From: Podocnemis expansa
Lineage: Eukaryota > Chordata > Testudines > Podocnemididae
DNA length: 64,000 nucleotides
Assembly (NCBI GenBank): GCA_007922195.1
Contig: ML682028.1
Coordinates: forward strand, 18,754,366-18,818,365
Reading direction: 5' to 3'
This document shows positions 32,286-45,679 of this stretch, one piece after another (the stretch's first letter is position 1; the number at the start of each line of letters is the position of its first letter). The translations under genes and the position numbers were made by a program. The notes under the pieces are model-generated. The model worked only from the letters and a program-made list of their open reading frames with translations. It had not been told where the DNA came from and searched no databases.

Positions 32286-33821
32286 ACTTCTTGGTACATA
32301 TGCCTGCAAAAATGCTGGGGTGTTTCTCTGCAAAGCAAACAGCAGCAACACCTTTATTCACAACACGCCACGGTATTCAGTGAGTGAAACAGTACAGTAG
32401 AGTTGGGATCTGTTTAGATAGATACATATTCCTTGCTGTACCGGGGGCTTTTCCACCAATTCCTGCAAATATTTAGATGTTAGTTTTAAAAAATATTCCC
32501 ATTTCTATCATTATAAAGAAAACCTTCAAGATATGAACGGAACAGGCAGCAATCTCTTTTTGAATCAGCAGACAGCCTAAACGCCAAAATCCTGACTCCA
32601 CCAAACATCCAAGTCCTCCTTTGCAGACGCCTGTAGAAATGGAGTTTCTCCTTGACCCTCCTAGCAGGGCTTTTCCCTTCAAGAGATACTTCTGCTCCCT
32701 CTCTGCATGCAGTGGGGAAAGGGGGTCACAACACCCCCACTGCATCTCTGTTATAATCAAGTGCTTCAAAACTATTAAGTGACTGGAAGGTTTCAGCCAT
32801 CCCCCCCTCCCTTGTCACATGCCCTTTGACCTCTAATAGCAAGTAAGTCTCCTGGTCAGTAGTCTACTGGATGAATAGGGCTACTGGACCCACACAGAGA
32901 GAGAAATCAATAGATCTAACAGCTAAATCTAAAAAATAATACAGTTTACGAAAACCCCACCTAATAAAGAATTAAGATACTGCATACACAACTACAGTCT
33001 AATTCAAGATCTTTGGCTGTTGTTACTTTTGTCCTTTCCCTCCATCTTTTGCTTTGTTTGTTACCTCTTTGTTTGTCCTGTCTAATGTAGGGCCCAGCCC
33101 TGCTTATTGGGTAGGTTCCTCCCTGTCATCCGTCTCTTAAGTACCATGCATGTGCACACACGCATGCACACCTTTATTCTCTGGCATCATTATGCCCTAC
33201 ATTTTTTCCCCACCTTTCACTCACTGAGATTAATAGATTAAGACTACCTGAATAACTTCATATGTCTTTGAATTGTAATAAATCGAAGCTTCAGGGATTT
33301 TACCAGAGTTCTTTGAAATCGCTCTTGAAAAATATATGTGGTGCTGATAGTAGAATCAAAAGCCTTAGGCAAAGCCACTTACAGACACTGTTCAGTATCT
33401 TCACAATTTACTACAGAGGTGGGCTGAAATCTAGCGGTTGAGTATTGGAACTGGTGTATTTATACTATCCAAATTTCAGAGTCGAGAATAAACACTCTAT
33501 TGGTAAGATCTAGTTGGTTCCGATGACACATTGAAAGCAGAAAACTGGAAGCACTTGTTATTTATTTATGTTGAAGTCTGAACTGTTCAGAGCCATGTGT
33601 GCTGCCTGATGGTTATTATAACTTATACAAACTTCATAGAGAAGGATTTGAGCTGGATTCTAATAACAAGCAGAGCACTATAAATCCTTAAATCGCTGGA
33701 TTTACTCCTAATTTTCACTACTGCAACTGTGACTAGGATTGGGTGCTAAATCTTTTCAAGGCTATAGGAGAATATTCTGGAAGAAGCAATTGTCTACAAT
33801 TTCACAGAGGAATGTTCAATG
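32286..33821. other. Intergenic DNA, nothing recognised
   Basis: Mostly single-copy, AT-rich. No gene or clear repeat. Confidence 0.5.
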
Positions 33822-33930
33822 TTCAATCAATCATAGGGCTGGAAGGGACCTCATGAGATCATCGAGTCCAACCCCCTGGGAATTGAACCCAGGACCTTCC
33901 GCATGTTAAGCAGAGGTGCTAGCCACTTTA
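33822..33930 (-). mobile_element. Complete tRNA-derived SINE with CR1-type tail (Cry type)
   Basis: On the minus strand: A-box region tggctagcacctc (33925-33913), B-box GGTTCAATTCC (33889-33879), CR1-like tail gatgatctcatgaggtccct and a (TTGA)n end. This is the clearest evidence for a cryptodiran turtle. Confidence 0.85.
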
Positions 33931-33994
33931 GAAACTCCTATGAAAAAGAAGATCATTAAGAATTTGGGTGTGAATTCGAAGAAAAAAAAAATCT

Positions 33995-34118
33995 GACAAA
34001 TTCCAAAGGGGGTAGCAGTGTTAGTTTAGTTCAGCAAAACAAATGAGTCGTTTGGCACTTTTACAGACCAAATAAATTTGTTAGTCTTTAAAAGTGCCAC
34101 AAGACTCCTCATTTGTGT
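33995..34118. mobile_element. PLE arms without centre
   Basis: ccaaagggggtagcagtgtt, tagttcagcaaaacaaatga and the opposing gttagtctttaaaagtgcca. The hammerhead-like centre is missing. Confidence 0.65.
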
Positions 34119-37100
34119 TATTAAAAATCTGCTTATATGTCACTGTAGCGAGAGGGGTAAAATGACAATTCCAGTTGGCTCTAAACTTTCTCCACCAAAA
34201 AGACAGTTTAAAAAAGAGCTGTTGAATAAAGAATCTTGGTTTGTTTTTATTGGGAATCCCTAGAACACACTGTATCCAGCTCTGCGGCACAACAGTGAAA
34301 ATAGGAAGTCAAATGTTTTGGGAACCACACCCAGCTAGAGGAAATTTTTTTCCCTTGATGATGAGCTGGTGTATTTTCCATGGCAACACCTTCCAAATGG
34401 GAAAAATACAGAAATATATAACTAAAGCAAATAAAGAAACCTTATGATATTATGGTCCTGCTTCAACCATTTGGGCTAAAGATTAATATAGAAGCATAGA
34501 ATGGGTTGATTTCTTTTTTTTTGGCTCACAGTAGATGTCTAGATTTGCTGGGTGATAGCATTGCTGAGCTGCCTACGGTATGTTCCATCACAACAAGGTG
34601 TTGAAAGTTCTGTTGAACTTATGTCAGTGTTGCATTATGTTGCAGGTCGGTTTATTGATGTAAACAGACTAATGCCTTTACTTTATCAAATGGTACCTAA
34701 CTGACAGTGTTCAGTGGGCTTGTCAGGAAAGCAGCGGCAACAGATTGTTAAAGGATGAGTTTCTCCTTGCTTCTGAAATGTGTGGTTAAGATAGGAACCT
34801 GGATGAGAAAGTGATGGCTGAAGCTAAGCCCAGATAAAAGGCAAGTAATTCCAACTGGTAGGGTGAAGTTAATATGGGCTCAGTCTTTTCTGCAGGCACA
34901 CTGTTACTGAAATTGTGCATGCAGCTGTGATCTCTGAGCATGGGAATGGCTGCGTAGACATCTCACTACCAGCCGTTTGTGTGCAGTTCCTACAACTGAG
35001 TGTGTGAAACTGTGGTAACCGCACTCCCAGATTATGGGGCTATAGTGCTACACATATGCAATTCTAAAAATCTAGCCCCAAAGTATTTTAATTTTGGTCT
35101 GTTGTTAGTTTTTGCCAAGTGCTTTATTTTTAGTGGCGTGGGTCCACTTCTTACCGAGTAGGCCCAAAATATTTGGGGAGGTTTTAGATCTTTGACTAAC
35201 CCTAGCTTGGGTAATCCAACATGTCTTCATAGGTGACTAGTAAAGAAATTTATTTGTGAATTTATTTTGACTGAGATGAAATAAGAAGTTATCTTTTTGC
35301 AAGCTCTGGGTGCTCTGCCAATTACAAAAACAAAATCCATGCAATCAGCTAACCTTTCTCCTCCAGCTGCAACACCTTCTCAAACACTGTCCTTTACCCC
35401 ATACATTGGCCAATACCTGAATTCACCTACCCCTCTTTAAAGGACAGATGATGTTGATGGGCCATTCAGTGTGCCCTGAAAGCAATTAGCTCTGGGCTAT
35501 CTTGAACCAGGGGTGAGAGCAGCATTCCAGAGCTCTGGGGTCTTTATGGAGAACATACTTATCAGCCACTGTCTCGTTGATGAAGTCTAACCTCCATTTC
35601 TCCACTGACTGCAACTGTGACAGGGTATTTTGCAAGGAGGGCTGTGTCCTTTATTTGCTGATCTGAATCTTGTTGTAATCAACCACACCTTTGTCAAATC
35701 TACTGTGGGCTGCAGCAAGGCACCCCCCTAGGGGTTATACTTGAGGATCACTCTAAAGTTCCACCTAGTTGCAGAATGCTGTTGCTTACTGATATTTGAT
35801 TACTATTTAAAAGGTAACACACACATACTAAATCCCTTATTATCTTAATCCATTCTCATGCTTCAGTATGTCAGGATGCCCTGATCACCTGCAGTGAGGA
35901 AGGGGGGACTTGCTCTGACTTCGTCCATACAGGCATTGTGTAGCTAGCTGGATTGAGGAGTTGGGGATGAGCAAATGCTCCATTCTTTGCAGCTTCACAA
36001 ATTGATGGCTGTCAGAAATAGGATCCTGAACTAGATGGGCCAGTAGCCCCAACCATTTCAGTGGTTCCAAATTTCAGCCGCAAAAGAATCAGGCATCACT
36101 CAGATCTGAGTCTCTCCCGGCAGGCTATGGGTAAAGGCAATGGGTGTTATAACTTATTTGTATCTTTGGGTATCAAAGCTGCATATGGGGTAGCATATCT
36201 CAGGAACCAAATCTACAATGAGTTAGGTCTGTGAAACCCCATCTATGTAAATAGGGTTGACTTGGGTTTACCATAAAGGAGGATAGAGTCTGGCCTCTGG
36301 TGTTAGATCAGTTTTTAGAGAAAATGATGCTCAACCCCACACCTCTGTCTTAAACAAATACCTCTGAACATGCTACATACAGTCAATGAATTCACTTAAA
36401 TGATTTGAAGAGCTAATAATTGATAAGGTCTGATCTCTTTTAGTTTAAACCTGTGTCACTCGTCTTCAAAACAGATGAACAGAGCCTTGATTTGTTTTAA
36501 ATGCAATGAGTCAAGCTTCCTGAACACACCAGCAATAGATTAAAACCAGAAGCAGAGCAAGTACCAAAAAAAAAAAACCCCAAAAAAAAACAAAAAAAAC
36601 CCCCAAACAAACAAAAAAAACAAAAAAACCAAACAAACAAAAAAAACCCCAACACCAGACTCGCCTTGTGTTAAGAAAACATCTGAAAAGGCCAGAAAAG
36701 GGGAAAATATTGTCATCTGACTAATTCAAATGGTGTGCTGGAAATAAATTACTAGCTGTTTCTTGTGGATCCGTTTCAATGTTAACAAGGCCTGGTGCTA
36801 CACTTGGTGTTGGAGGGAGTATGCGGGTTTTTTTCCTGATTAAAAAGTAGAAGACATTTTTAAATAAATGAAGGTGAAAGACCTACAGTAGTTACAAGCT
36901 TGATTGAATGATTTATTATGGCTGTTCTAACTCTAAGAGGATTTAGAGCAGCTTTATTCACTGAAGTTTTTAGAACCTCACAAACAAACTTTAATTTTCT
37001 GTTCTGTGGAGTACAAAGGAGGACTTGGCTGAAATTAATTCAAGCTCATTAGGGTGACACTGCAAATGTAATTTACATTCTTATAAAAATTACGAATTAT

Positions 37101-39183
37101 TATGAAATTGCTGAGTGACAAGGTATCTTGCATGTTATATATAACATAAGATTTCCAAGCTGTGGAAGATTTATATAATACAATAACGCATCACTGCATT
37201 TGTAGCCTAATCTCACAAAAACTGCCTTATTGAAATGCCAGGCAGTCAGTGGCAGACTTATTTCATGGTGTCACCTGCCAAGAAAATGCTCTTAAAAATG
37301 ATGAACTAAAACATCTGCAGCCAGCTTTGTTTTCTGCCACCCAAGTAAAATAAAACTGTTTGATCATCACCTGTGTGGATATAAAGAGTACTGTTTGATT
37401 ATTCAGTTGAACAAGCTATCATCTTTCTTAGTACTCAAACAGGGACATAACTGTCTTTTAGAGAAAACTCAACTAATACATTTACTGAAATGAAAGACGA
37501 ATTTTGGATGAAAGAAACTTTCTATATGTAGGATCTTATTGTTTGTTAGTAGCCTGTGACATGATCTCCATAGGAGAGACTAGCTATGCTAACCTCATGA
37601 GTAGCCCAGCCCACAAGTCACATTTGTTATGTTAAATTGTATTGGATGACATTGAACCCTTTGGATTACCAATATTGTTTTGTATTTCAATAAGGATCTT
37701 CTACACGGCTCATTTGGGGGCTTCATGGTCTACATTTCTATCAAAGCCTGTTTTTTTAAAATTAATCGTTTGAGTGTTTAATCTGTATGAGCTCTTTGAA
37801 GTCTATAGGAAACCCTTCATAGACTTGGATGGGCTTTGGGTCCAGCCCAAAATGTGGTTTCAGTTACATTTCCAAAACTGCTTTCACAGAATAAGTCAGA
37901 ACACCTTACAAGAAAAACACTTCCTTTGTGCCCTGTACCTTGTTACAATTTAGACTCATAGTTAGCCCAATGACACCCATTGGCCCTCGCTACACAAATC
38001 CTGAAGAATGAGATTTTAATCTCAAAGCACCAGGAATGAGGAAAATAGTTCAGATAACATAAGGTTTTTCCATCTCTAGTTTCTCTCATTCTATTATCTT
38101 TTGAAATACTCCCCCCCCATCTCTTTTCAAGGTCTCAAGTTCCCTTTGTTGATCTCTGCTGACATATGAGAAAGACAGGGAGAGCAATGTTTACTATTCT
38201 TATTTTCTACGCCCCACTTTGTTAGCACTCCCAGTTGCTGACTCCTACAGGTGTTCAGAGCACTATTTTAATTAAAATAAAATATACTCACATGCAGTGT
38301 TCCTGTTTCTATGAGTGCAGGTGGCCATGCTGCAGGGTCTTGCTGGAACCCGTCGCTGACCCCAGCTAGTTTTTAGCAGCTTGCATAAATGTGCAAAACT
38401 AACTGCCTTCATGCTATTCGTTAGTACCATCCTGGCACTTGAAATCTTCTGTGAGATCTACAGGCAAAGCAGCTTTCAAGAGCCTAACAACTTATCGACA
38501 CAAAGCAAAACTAAAAAGCTATGCACAGCTTTAAGATAATGATGGGGCCTCCAGTCCTTTTTATAAGCCATTCTCAGTGCATGCCACACACCTTCCTTTA
38601 GGGGGAAAAGTAACCATCCCAAGCAAACAGTTAAAGTTCAGCCTATCCCTGCTCTGTCTTTTTGATTGGTTGAAAGTATTTTCGGGGGGGTGGGGGGGGC
38701 AGGACCAGCTAATGATTATTTTATTCTGTATGTTTGCCAGGACTCTTTTATTCTGGCTCTGCAACCACTGCAGACCTAGAGAAATCATTCTTGCATTTGG
38801 AAGGAAGGATTTCTTATTCATAACTATTACAGCTGCTTCAAAAAATCTTCATGTTTGTTGCTTTTGTGATGTTAATTTAATCTTAATTTTGTTTTTATAA
38901 CCATATGCGGATTGCTTCTTATTCAAGCTGAGCAATTTATGGACAGCAACGGCAATGGCTATATAAAGCCCTCATAGGAGAAAAGATGGAGAAAATATTT
39001 TAATAATATACAGCAAGCAGTGCAGTCTGATCCATTTCAAAGACTATGATTGTGCTATTCAGGATCATCATAGATAAGACATCCCAGGAGATGGATAGTT
39101 TTGAGAGACAAGGATGAACTTCCCTAGAATCAAGGAATTCTCCCTCACCATCCTTTTCACACCAGTTCAATCACTATGTCAGA
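34119..39183. other. Gene desert, nothing recognised
   Basis: About 5 kb of AT-rich DNA with short broken frames only. The one notable object is the A/C-rich run at 36566-36652. Confidence 0.55.
36566..36652 (+). repeat. Imperfect poly-A with CCCC/CAAA interruptions
   Basis: Alternating A7-A12 and C2-C5 runs and AAAC words over about 87 bases. A slippage-prone simple repeat. Confidence 0.9.
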
Positions 39184-39191
39184 CTATAGTG

Positions 39192-39860
39192 CAGGCATGC
39201 CCAAACTGTGGCTCAGGAGCCGCATGCAGCTTTTGGGTGAAAAAGTGTGGCTCACAGAAGAACTCGGCTTATATGCAGGTGGAGAGAGGAAAGCAGCCCT
39301 AGCCTAGGAGTTTTAAATCTCTCGCCCTGAGCATGCTCTGAGCATGCTGGGGGGAGGGAGCCCCAGCCTGTGCCTAGTTGCCAGAGCAGCCAGGTAAGAG
39401 GGCCGTGGAGGTGGGGTTGGCCAGGAGAAGCCAGCGTCAGAGCCTGGGGGCTAGGGAGGGGGTTGGGGACGCCCTGGAAAAGTGGCAGTATGGTCAGGGA
39501 TGGCAGGGAGAAGTGGCAGCACGTTTTGATTTTCTCGCAGGCTCTAATACAGTTTACTTGTTAAAATAAAATCGTGTTTTACAAGTCCTTCTAAACATGA
39601 TGTTGAATAATAAGAAACGAAAATACAAAGAAGAAAATAGATCATTTACTGTATAGGCCTAGTTTTCATGGCAACCTTAAGTAATTATTAGAATCTGACA
39701 TTAGTAGGATCAATATTTGCCCTCTTTTTACAATCAAATTAAAGTGTGCAATGAATTTTAAACTTAGTAATTTTGGAGTAGGTAAAACTGTATGGCTATA
39801 TGCCTCAGTGCAGCTCTCAACTTGCGTGGCTCTAGAGTTCCATATGTTTGGCCACCCCTG
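39192..39860. mobile_element. Complete hAT-type non-autonomous element, perfect 8-bp TSD
   Basis: Terminal inverted repeats are caggcatgcccaaactgtgg and, read inward from the right end, caggggtggccaaacatatg. It is flanked by identical ctatagtg at 39184-39191 and 39861-39868. The 669-base interior has a G-rich part and an AT-rich part and no transposase. Confidence 0.93.
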
Positions 39861-39904
39861 CTATAGTGTTTCATATGGGAACAAATTTAGGATTTTTCCA
39901 AGAT

Positions 39905-40385
39905 CCAAAGGGGTATCCGTGTGAGTCTAGTTCAGCAAAACAAGCAAGGAATACTGTGGCACTTAGGCTATATCTGTGCTTGCAGGTTAGTTCGAATTAA
40001 GGAGGCTTAGTTCAAACTAATTTACCCCCTGTCTACACTAGGCTTTCATTAGTTCAAATTAAGGAAAACATAATTCAAACTAATGAAAGCTTAGTTCAAA
40101 CTAGGAAGACCTGCCCTTTTGGTCGAACTAAGCCCTTAGTTCAATCCTTAGTTTGAACTTGGCCTGGTGTGGACATTTAAGTCCACTTTGTTAGTCCTAA
40201 CTATGGGCAGCTAGTTCGAATGAGTTAAGATGAATTAACTGTAATTTGACTTAGTCCACATTGTTAATTTGAACTAATACGTTTGAATGTAGTTCGAACT
40301 ACATTGGAACGTATTAGCTCGAATGAACAAATTCAAACTAAGTTTGGGAAGTGTAGACATAGCCTTAAAGACGTCCTGCATATTT
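39905..40385. mobile_element. PLE arm interrupted by a Harbinger MITE
   Basis: Left part atccaaaggggtatccgtgt to tgtggcactta, right part ttaaagacgtcc. The two sides rejoin to the normal arm sequence gtggcacttaaagac when the insert is removed. Confidence 0.8.
39966..40364. mobile_element. PIF/Harbinger-type MITE, TSD TTA
   Basis: Termini ggctatatctgtgc and, inward from the right, ggctatgtctacac. Flanked by TTA at 39963-39965 and 40365-40367, the 3-bp TWA duplication typical of PIF/Harbinger. The 399-base interior is made of gttcgaa/gttcaaa-type words. Confidence 0.88.
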
Positions 40386-41066
40386 TAGGAATTAAAGCAT
40401 AAAGGTGCTATTCCCAATTGTTATTCTTTCACATATTTTTCCAATAATTCTATTATTGTATATGGTATGAGTGTGTATCTGTCCCTTCATTTCGCCCTAA
40501 CAAGGCTCACTTGGCTTTTGAATCTCTATCGTGGTATTGATATAGCAAGTAGCTTCTGGAACAGGGTTTCATTGAGGTCAGGTGTCATATGTAAAGTTGG
40601 GCAAGTGTTTTTACACCGTTATGCTAATCGTGTTATAAAGTAGCAACCCCGACCTGGTGGAAGTGGAGCTGGGTACCACTAAAGGTCTAATGGCACCTTT
40701 TATGGTTCTCATATAAAACTTACAGAAATTTCATGATTTGTGTGCACCATAGGAGAGTTCAGAAAGAACTTATTGTGATGGTTTAAGGAGGAAAAGGTAT
40801 TTTCTGAGGAAAGTTCAGAGTAAATGGAATAATTTATGAATTGGTCCAACGGTAAGACACTGATTAAAGGTGAGGTCATATGTCTGTTGCTTTATTTTGT
40901 TCTTGCTGAGGCCCTCAGTCCTCCCTGCTTTGCAATACAGTAGAGGAAGGTTGAAGAGTATCTACACAGGAGATTATAGCTCCAGAATTCTACTGTGCTA
41001 ACTTCTCAGCTTTCCTATGTGTGAAACTACCATACCAAATAAATTCAAGAGTCAGCTTTTGTCTGC

Positions 41067-41085
41067 TTTTTTTTTTTTTTTTTTT
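41067..41085 (+). repeat. Poly-T run of 19
   Basis: An uninterrupted homopolymer. Possibly the tail of an antisense retrocopy, but no adjacent copy was recognised. Confidence 0.9.
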
Positions 41086-42313
41086 CCACAATAGGACCTA
41101 ACCCAGAGGTGAGAGGACCAATGACTGGCATGGTTCAAGCTGGATCCTCAGCTAGTGAAAAATCAACGTCATTCCACCAAACAGCTGCATTGAGGTAGAT
41201 CTGGCATTTTGAATGGCTGTACAGCACAAATGGCCATATGGTTTGGATGAGTTGCAAAATCCTATATATTGCTATCTACTTCTAAGCTTAGCAGTACTCC
41301 ACAAACAAAATGTCCTTGGATCAGAAACCTGGTCAACAAAATTTTGAAGCTGAAACAAGCTTCTTTTTGGCTTTGTCCAAATATGGCTTTGGTTAAGTGC
41401 ACTAGCGTTTCCAATTTACACTGCCTGCAGTGAGTCTAGTTTAGTAAGAGGGTTTTAAAAAGATATTTGCTGATCTGGTTTTTCAGAGGCTTCTCAGTTT
41501 AGTACCATATTTTTTATCCCTTTCCCAATTACTGAGTTAGATTAATTAATATCTTCAGAGCACTTTGAAGATGGAAAATGCTATGTAAGGACTCTTGCTA
41601 TCAATAATTTAAACAAATGTTCTCTATAAAAAGGAATATTATCAAAAATAAAAAGCACACATTAGACCTGCTTTTTTAATGCTTTTTTTGCAAACTCCAT
41701 GCAGTTTTTATCTCACGGAATAAATGTTTAAGTCAGTACTGTCCTCTCATTATCTTCTTAGTCTCACAAGACTGGGGATTCTTTTAAAGTCCCCATCCTG
41801 CCCCAGAGTCAAGTCTTAAATAACTGCTAAGTCAATCCAAAGAGATTGACCTGACAATTTGCCACCATCAGTGTAGATGTGTCCACAGTCCTTCTCTCCA
41901 TGGAAACTAAAATTCCATTTGCTGTCACTGTTAATTTCCCTTTTGCTGGGTGTACTGTTCAGATTGCAGAGGGCAATGCTGATGCAATTGATTAAATATT
42001 TGCTTGCTTTCAACATAAACCAGTGTACTACCGTTGTGTAAGCCGCAGCCAGCTCCAAACCCATGATGTTACTCAAAGGAAAATCTGGCTCAAATGATTC
42101 TGATTCATGCCATTGATTTGGAATGGTCCCACTCAGTTTTGGCCTGCAGAGGAAGAAATGTCATGAATGCTCTTCTTTAGGTACCAGTACTTGGCAATAG
42201 GGGTTAAAGTGTAATTTGGCGGGCCCTGGAATTCTCCTAATCAGGTGGCTCCCCTCCCTCACCCCAGCTCCTGTCCCCCACCTGCCAGCCCGCAACCCCA
42301 GCTACTATTGCCA

Positions 42314-42470
42314 ATATCATAGAATCATAGACTCATAGGGTTGGAAGGGACTTCATGAGGTCATCTAGTCCAACCCCCTGCTAAAAGCAGGACCACTCTC
42401 ACTAAATCATCCCAGCCAAGGTATTATCTAACCAGACCTTAAATACCTCCAAAGATGAAGATTCCACTGC
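42314..42470 (-). mobile_element. CR1 3' end fragment
   Basis: catagactcatagggttgga, ggtcatctagtccaaccccc, gcaggaccactctcactaaa: a well-preserved antisense CR1 3' end. Confidence 0.92.
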
Positions 42471-42474
42471 TTCC

Positions 42475-42955
42475 ATTCCCCTGTCCCCAAAACCTACCCC
42501 CTGCACCCAATACCACCACCAATTCAGGCACCCCCAATAACTCCCCCTTCAGTATGAGCCAGGCCATCCCAGCACTTACCGGCAGCAACACACTGAGCCC
42601 AGTGACAATGCAGCCTGCAGGCTGCACTTGGAGGCTTTTGCCTCCAAGTGTAGTCTGCGCATGTGCAGGGGAGCTGGGCATGCCCCCTCTACTCTCCCCT
42701 GCCTCTGGAATGCGGCAGAATGCCGTTTCAGAGCTTGCTTTTTTTAGGGGCTCAGCATTTGGGCCCTTAAAAATAGAAAATGGAACCAGAATGCTGCATT
42801 CCAGGGCCCGCTATTTTTAAATGGCAGGCGCTGGAATGCAGCATTCCGGCTCCATTTTCTATTTTTAGGGGGCCCAGAATGCTGAGCCCCTAAAAATAGT
42901 GGGCCCTGCAATGGTGTTCTGGTGCTTTCCGGCCCACTTTAATCCCTTCTTGGGA
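42475..42955 (-). repeat. Dispersed repeat, copy B
   Basis: Reverse-complement partner of 28880-29340: C-rich start with aataccaccaccaattcagg, then ctctactctcccctgcctct and ctattttt/ggggccc words. It also contains an internal inverted repeat around 42760-42900. Confidence 0.55.
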
Positions 42956-43089
42956 ACTACTGTGATGCCCATCCACCTACCATACCAACACTTCTCTGAA
43001 GAGACTATTTTTCTCAAAATCCCAGCTTTCATTTTAAAATGACATCTACAGCTTTTCTGATGACAAAGAGGACCTCAGAGAATACAAAA

Positions 43090-43400
43090 TGAGGGCTTAT
43101 CTAGACTTAAAACACGACAGCAGCTTAGCTGCAAGCCTGTAATTGAACTATCTCAATGTAGATGTTCACTACTGTGATAGCACAGGTTCTTCCATTGGGG
43201 TTTCTAATCCATCTCCTTGAATGCTTGTTTTCATGTGCAGCACCATAGTGGTGCAGACATGTTGCTGTAACCTTTTACTGAAGATGCTACTTTACCAGTG
43301 GGAGAGCCTCTCCTAGCAGCATAGTTGATCCACCTCCTCAAGAGTTGCTGTTCACACTTTCAAACCTTGGGGCAGCATAGACAGGTGCATAGTCTTCTAT
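43090..43400. mobile_element. MITE-like element of the 60890 family
   Basis: Starts agggcttatctagactt and contains ccacctcctcaagagttgct, words shared with the Harbinger-type MITEs at 60.9 and 61.4 kb. Ends not resolved. Confidence 0.4.
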
Positions 43401-44763
43401 GCTGAATTCACAAGCCTTCAGCAGACCTATTTCTTAGTATGTAAGCAGGGTGAAAACCCGATGGAGACCAGGAGCATCTGAAGACCTTAGCATGTTCTTC
43501 TTTGGCCTCACCCTACTGCCAGGCAAAAGTAACCTCATGTCTCACATCTTTCACTCCCTTCACTAACTTCCTATAGAATTCCGAATCAAGTTCAGGCTCT
43601 CAATCCATATCTTTCAGGTGCTCTTTGGCCTGAACCATCACAATCCTCTGCTCCAAATGCCATTTCTTTAACCTGGTCTTCTCTAGCATAAACATATAGC
43701 AATATCATGTATATCTAAAAGAAATCCATACTAAAACAAGATACCCTGTGGCTGCACATGATTCTCTGTGTTGACAAGAGGATGAGAGAACAAACAACAT
43801 GTGACTGTTCATGGAGTCATAGAAACAGAAAGGGACTATGAGAGGTCATGAGAGAAGATAAACTTTATTGAACTAGATGAAACCTCATTGAATTAAAATT
43901 AATACTTTTGTGATCCATTGTATTAAAAATGCAGTGGTATGTGTGTTAGTGTGGAATTATGTGGAACTGCTTTAAGAGGAAAGGTAAGCTAATGTCCTCC
44001 AGTTATTAGCACTTCTGAAGCCACACCCTGGACAAGTGCACATATAGTACTTTAAACTGGATTCTCCAGGGACCAACAGACAAAGAAAGGACTAATGGAT
44101 AAATAACACAGTTTTTACTCAGGCTCAGGACTTTCTTTTTGACTGAGTAAATGGACAGGATGCCTGGTCACAAGGTGCCACAATCTTTAGCAAAGGGTTG
44201 GAAGAATTGGGCCTACTGAGGTCTCATAAAACTGTGTGCCTGTTCTGAGCTGAAGCTGTGGTGAACTTGAGTCTGCTAAGAAATCCCTTGGGTGGGGAGG
44301 TGGACAGCTTTTACCAGGGTTGGGGTGATCTCTGGTAAGTTTATTTGCATGTGTAGGTTCTTTTATTGTTTATAATGTATTTTTTTCTGCAATACTTTTG
44401 CCTTAAGAATAAAAATATAGGCTTGCATCACAGCAGTTGTGTGTTAAATATAACTGGGCAGTCACACGATTAACCATCTCTTGAGGGACATCAAGCAGGC
44501 CTGCTTCAGCAGCCTATTTCTGCTGGGATTAACACAGCAATGGCAGGGAACTGCTCAGACTGGAGATGAGCTGGTTAGAAGGGAGAGGAACACGTGTCTC
44601 TGCTCGAGAGAGGTGATGGTCATGGGAACCTGAGATTGGGTGTCCTTGGTGGACAAATGGTCGGAAATAGAGGTGTAATACATAGCTAAAAACAATTCAG
44701 AGTTGCTCATGGCGTGCATGGACTAGCTGCAGATGGTGGAGCACCTTTTCTCAGACCAAGAAA

Positions 44764-45010
44764 CAAGCATGGACTTATGGGACACCATCATAATGCAGGT
44801 CTGGGACAACAAGTAGTGGCTGCAGAAATTTCAGATGGGAACGACCTCATGCCTGAATCTGCATGCTGACCCCTACTTTGTATCTCTCCCCTACTGTCCT
44901 CCTTCTCTTCACTGTTCACAGTAGGGATCTCTGTCTCCTCCAAGGTATCCATGTTGGGCTGGGGTGTAGCGGTGGGGTCTCCACCAGGGATGCAGCTTGA
45001 AAAAGCAGCA
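44764..45010 (-). pseudogene. Decayed Harbinger-associated Myb/SANT-like gene fragment
   Basis: On the minus strand the frame includes CIPGGDPTATPQPNMDTLEE and GQHADSGMRSF. I recognise this as the region after the Myb/SANT domain in the many Harbinger-related MSANTD-like copies of reptiles. The SANT domain itself is not recognisable and the frame is short. The plus strand at 44770-44860 reads DTIIMQVWDNK, a stop, WLQKFQMG, weakly resembling a PIF/Harbinger transposase N-terminus. The two readings overlap slightly, so one may be chance. Confidence 0.35.
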
Positions 45011-45507
45011 GGTGTGTGGCTCAGCCTCAGATTGATTGTTGGTGTCCCTGGCTTTGTGGTAGGCCTAGAACAGTCCATTCACTTTCCCGAAGCATGGCTG
45101 CTGATGCCTGACATGCTTCTTTGCCTGCATCCCCTGTGAAAGAGATACCAGTGTTCCACAGCTGGTCCATAGCTGTGCTTGCACAGCCCCTTCTGCCCAC
45201 AGGCCCTGGAGATCCAATATCTTCTGTCTTCTTCAGGCAAGAGCGTGTCTACTGCAAGGAATCAGCGTGGTCAGTTGGGCAGCTGCACAAAGCAGAGGGG
45301 AGCTGCTAGGCGTGCTCACCAAGGTGAGCAATCTGGAACAGATATTTCAAAACTATGTGGGGTGTTTGCAAAAGGGAGGGGGACAGTCTCCATTCTCTGT
45401 GACTCCCAAGCCTTGGAGCTTAAAATAGTGGCCAGATAGGTCAGTGTCACAGGAGATGGGGCATTGTGGGACAGCTGCAGAAGGACTGTCCAGGTCTACA
45501 CAGGTCA

Positions 45508-45676
45508 TGCCATATCTACACTCATATTGCATTGACCTCAGCAGGTCAGCTGTGGCTCCACGCTATTGGGGAGGTGGTTCTGCTGCGTCACTGAGACATA
45601 TTTGAGCACAGATACATGCCCAAATAGATCAATGCAAGGCAACTTACATCAGCCTTTCTTTGTAGCGTAGCCCAGG
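45508..45676. mobile_element. Harbinger-type MITE candidate
   Basis: Begins catgccatatctacactcat and ends tgtagcgtagccc, weak inverted ends of the ggctatgtctacac type. No duplication was confirmed. Confidence 0.35.
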
Positions 45677-45679
45677 TCT

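Noticed and set aside
44764..44870. Intact Harbinger transposase on the plus strand
   Set aside because: Only about 30 codons resemble one and an in-frame stop interrupts them, so it is at best a remnant.
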